This document shows, piece after piece, positions 63,416 to 63,773 of a stretch of DNA of 63,773 nt (position 1 is its first letter; every line of letters begins with the position of its first letter). The notes below the pieces were generated by a model that saw only the letters and a program-made list of their open reading frames with translations, did not search any database and was not told where the DNA came from. Origin of the DNA: Wenzhouxiangella sediminis (GTDB lineage Bacteria > Pseudomonadota > Gammaproteobacteria > Xanthomonadales > Wenzhouxiangellaceae); assembly GCF_003410055.1 (NCBI RefSeq), contig NZ_QUZK01000025.1, forward strand, positions 1 through 63,773, read 5' to 3'. Position numbers and translations under genes: made by a program.

Positions 63416-63525
63416 GGGCTTGGGTGAGGTTGGTGCCACGAGACGCTTTGGGGTCTCGACACTTCGCGCTGGCAGGCACGGCGTTGCTACTGGCCGCGGT
63501 GCGAGCCTCGACAAGTCAAAATCTG
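63416..63525. repeat. CTCGACA-word repeat related to the hemJ-nudE element
   Basis: It contains GGGGTCTCGACACTTCGCG (63450-63468), which is the exact reverse complement of 39235-39253, and GGTGCGAGCCTCGACAAGTC (about 63498-63517), similar to two words in the same earlier element. It starts with TTGGGTGAGGTTGGTG, close to CTGGGTGAGGTCGGTG near 39114. Confidence 0.8.
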
Positions 63526-63617
63526 TTTCGCCCGGGCTCGCTTCGCGAGGTCTTGCGGCGACTCACCTTTGTCAATTACGGCCGACCCACGAGAACAGGG
63601 TTGCGCCGAGGCTCAGC

Positions 63618-63713
63618 TCGCTGTGAAGCGTTCGTGGCAAGGCGTCGGTGCGCCAGTGTAGCCATCGCTACATCAAGCGCCGACAACGCAGTCCAAGGAC
63701 GCTTCACAGCGAG
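63618..63713. repeat. Long hairpin element with nested stems
   Basis: Outer arms GCTCGCTGTGAAGCGT (63618-63633) and ACGCTTCACAGCGAGC (63698-63713) are perfectly complementary. Inside are GTCGGTGCGC/GCGCCGAC and, at the centre, TGTAGC/GCTACA. The 96-nt unit could fold into one long stem on either strand. It resembles a chromosomal interspersed palindrome rather than a terminator; no U-tract follows. Confidence 0.85.
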
Positions 63714-63773
63714 CCCTTCGGGAGATTCGGACGCGCCCGCCTGCGGCGTTGAGTCGGCTTGGCGTGGCCCCAC

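Larger units (their letters stand above)
63382..63773. other. Noncoding repeat-rich right end of window
   Basis: No gene is supported. After GGTTCGGGGTTCCGGGTTCG (about 63389-63408), the stretch 63416-63525 shares words with 39110-39260 (GTGAGGT, GGGGTCTCGACACTTCGCG, GAGCCTCGACA). Then comes a long hairpin element at 63618-63713. Open frames here, including a leftward 65-codon frame running off the window edge, are repeat translations with no start context. Confidence 0.6.

Noticed and set aside
63576-63773. 65-codon leftward ORF at the right edge
   Set aside because: It translates the 96-nt hairpin repeat and its flank, and no known fold is evident.

Overview
The window is GC-rich bacterial chromosome with dense, mostly operonic coding and many 4-nt ATGA overlaps. 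The content (pilMNOPQ divergent from the PBP1A gene, a gspGHIJKLMN cluster, hutG/hutF, erpA, hemJ, a 67K-type SppA and a K+-dependent-type membrane pyrophosphatase) points to a free-living gammaproteobacterium near Xanthomonadales/Wenzhouxiangellaceae. That placement is inference from gene content, not from a marker-gene comparison. I find 54 protein genes, two candidate small RNAs and no tRNA or rRNA gene. There is no phage, transposase or CRISPR array; this looks like core chromosome.

Layout. 1-10 kb: a secreted amidohydrolase, an AmpD-like amidase, aminopeptidase N, a threonine/serine dehydratase-like enzyme, SixA, and a four-gene leftward operon hutG-hutF-methyltransferase-fRMsr. 10-18 kb: the type IV pilus assembly operon pilMNOPQ, followed by an Ig-domain lipoprotein in the place where aroKB usually sits. 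18-31 kb: mrcA, a conserved hypothetical, a Tyr-rich lipoprotein and mnmG on the plus strand, then an AGCS symporter, sppA, a MATE exporter, pgi and panD on the minus strand. 31-41 kb: an AttEFGH/YbbAP-like ABC cluster, a second amidohydrolase, ampE, erpA, hemJ, nudE and a histidinol-phosphatase-like gene. 40.7-46 kb: type II secretion genes gspG to gspN. 46-51 kb: rsmE and prmA followed without a gap by a predicted acyltransferase, an MBOAT acyltransferase and its SGNH partner. 51-54 kb: soluble pyrophosphatase, an ACT domain/(Glu-Pro)n/Arg-tail protein and the membrane pyrophosphatase. 54-63 kb: a YgjP-like metallopeptidase, a YheS-type ABC-F ATPase, a secreted hypothetical and a nuclease/ATPase pair resembling YhaO/YhaN.

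How the parts fit. The pilus and type II secretion genes build two related envelope machines (secretin, inner-membrane platform, pseudopilins). The Ig lipoprotein may be a surface partner of the pilus. Two pyrophosphatases give alternative fates for pyrophosphate: heat, or an ion gradient. The MBOAT/SGNH pair probably acylates an exported glycan or lipid.

The least explained content lies between genes. Several families of modular inverted repeats (words AACGCAAAGACGC, CCTGAAA and CCAAAAAA) sit mostly at gene ends, three of them between convergent genes. Two orphan leftward transcripts have a recognisable promoter and a strong intrinsic terminator but no convincing reading frame. The C-terminal region of the YhaN-like ATPase is a further unknown.
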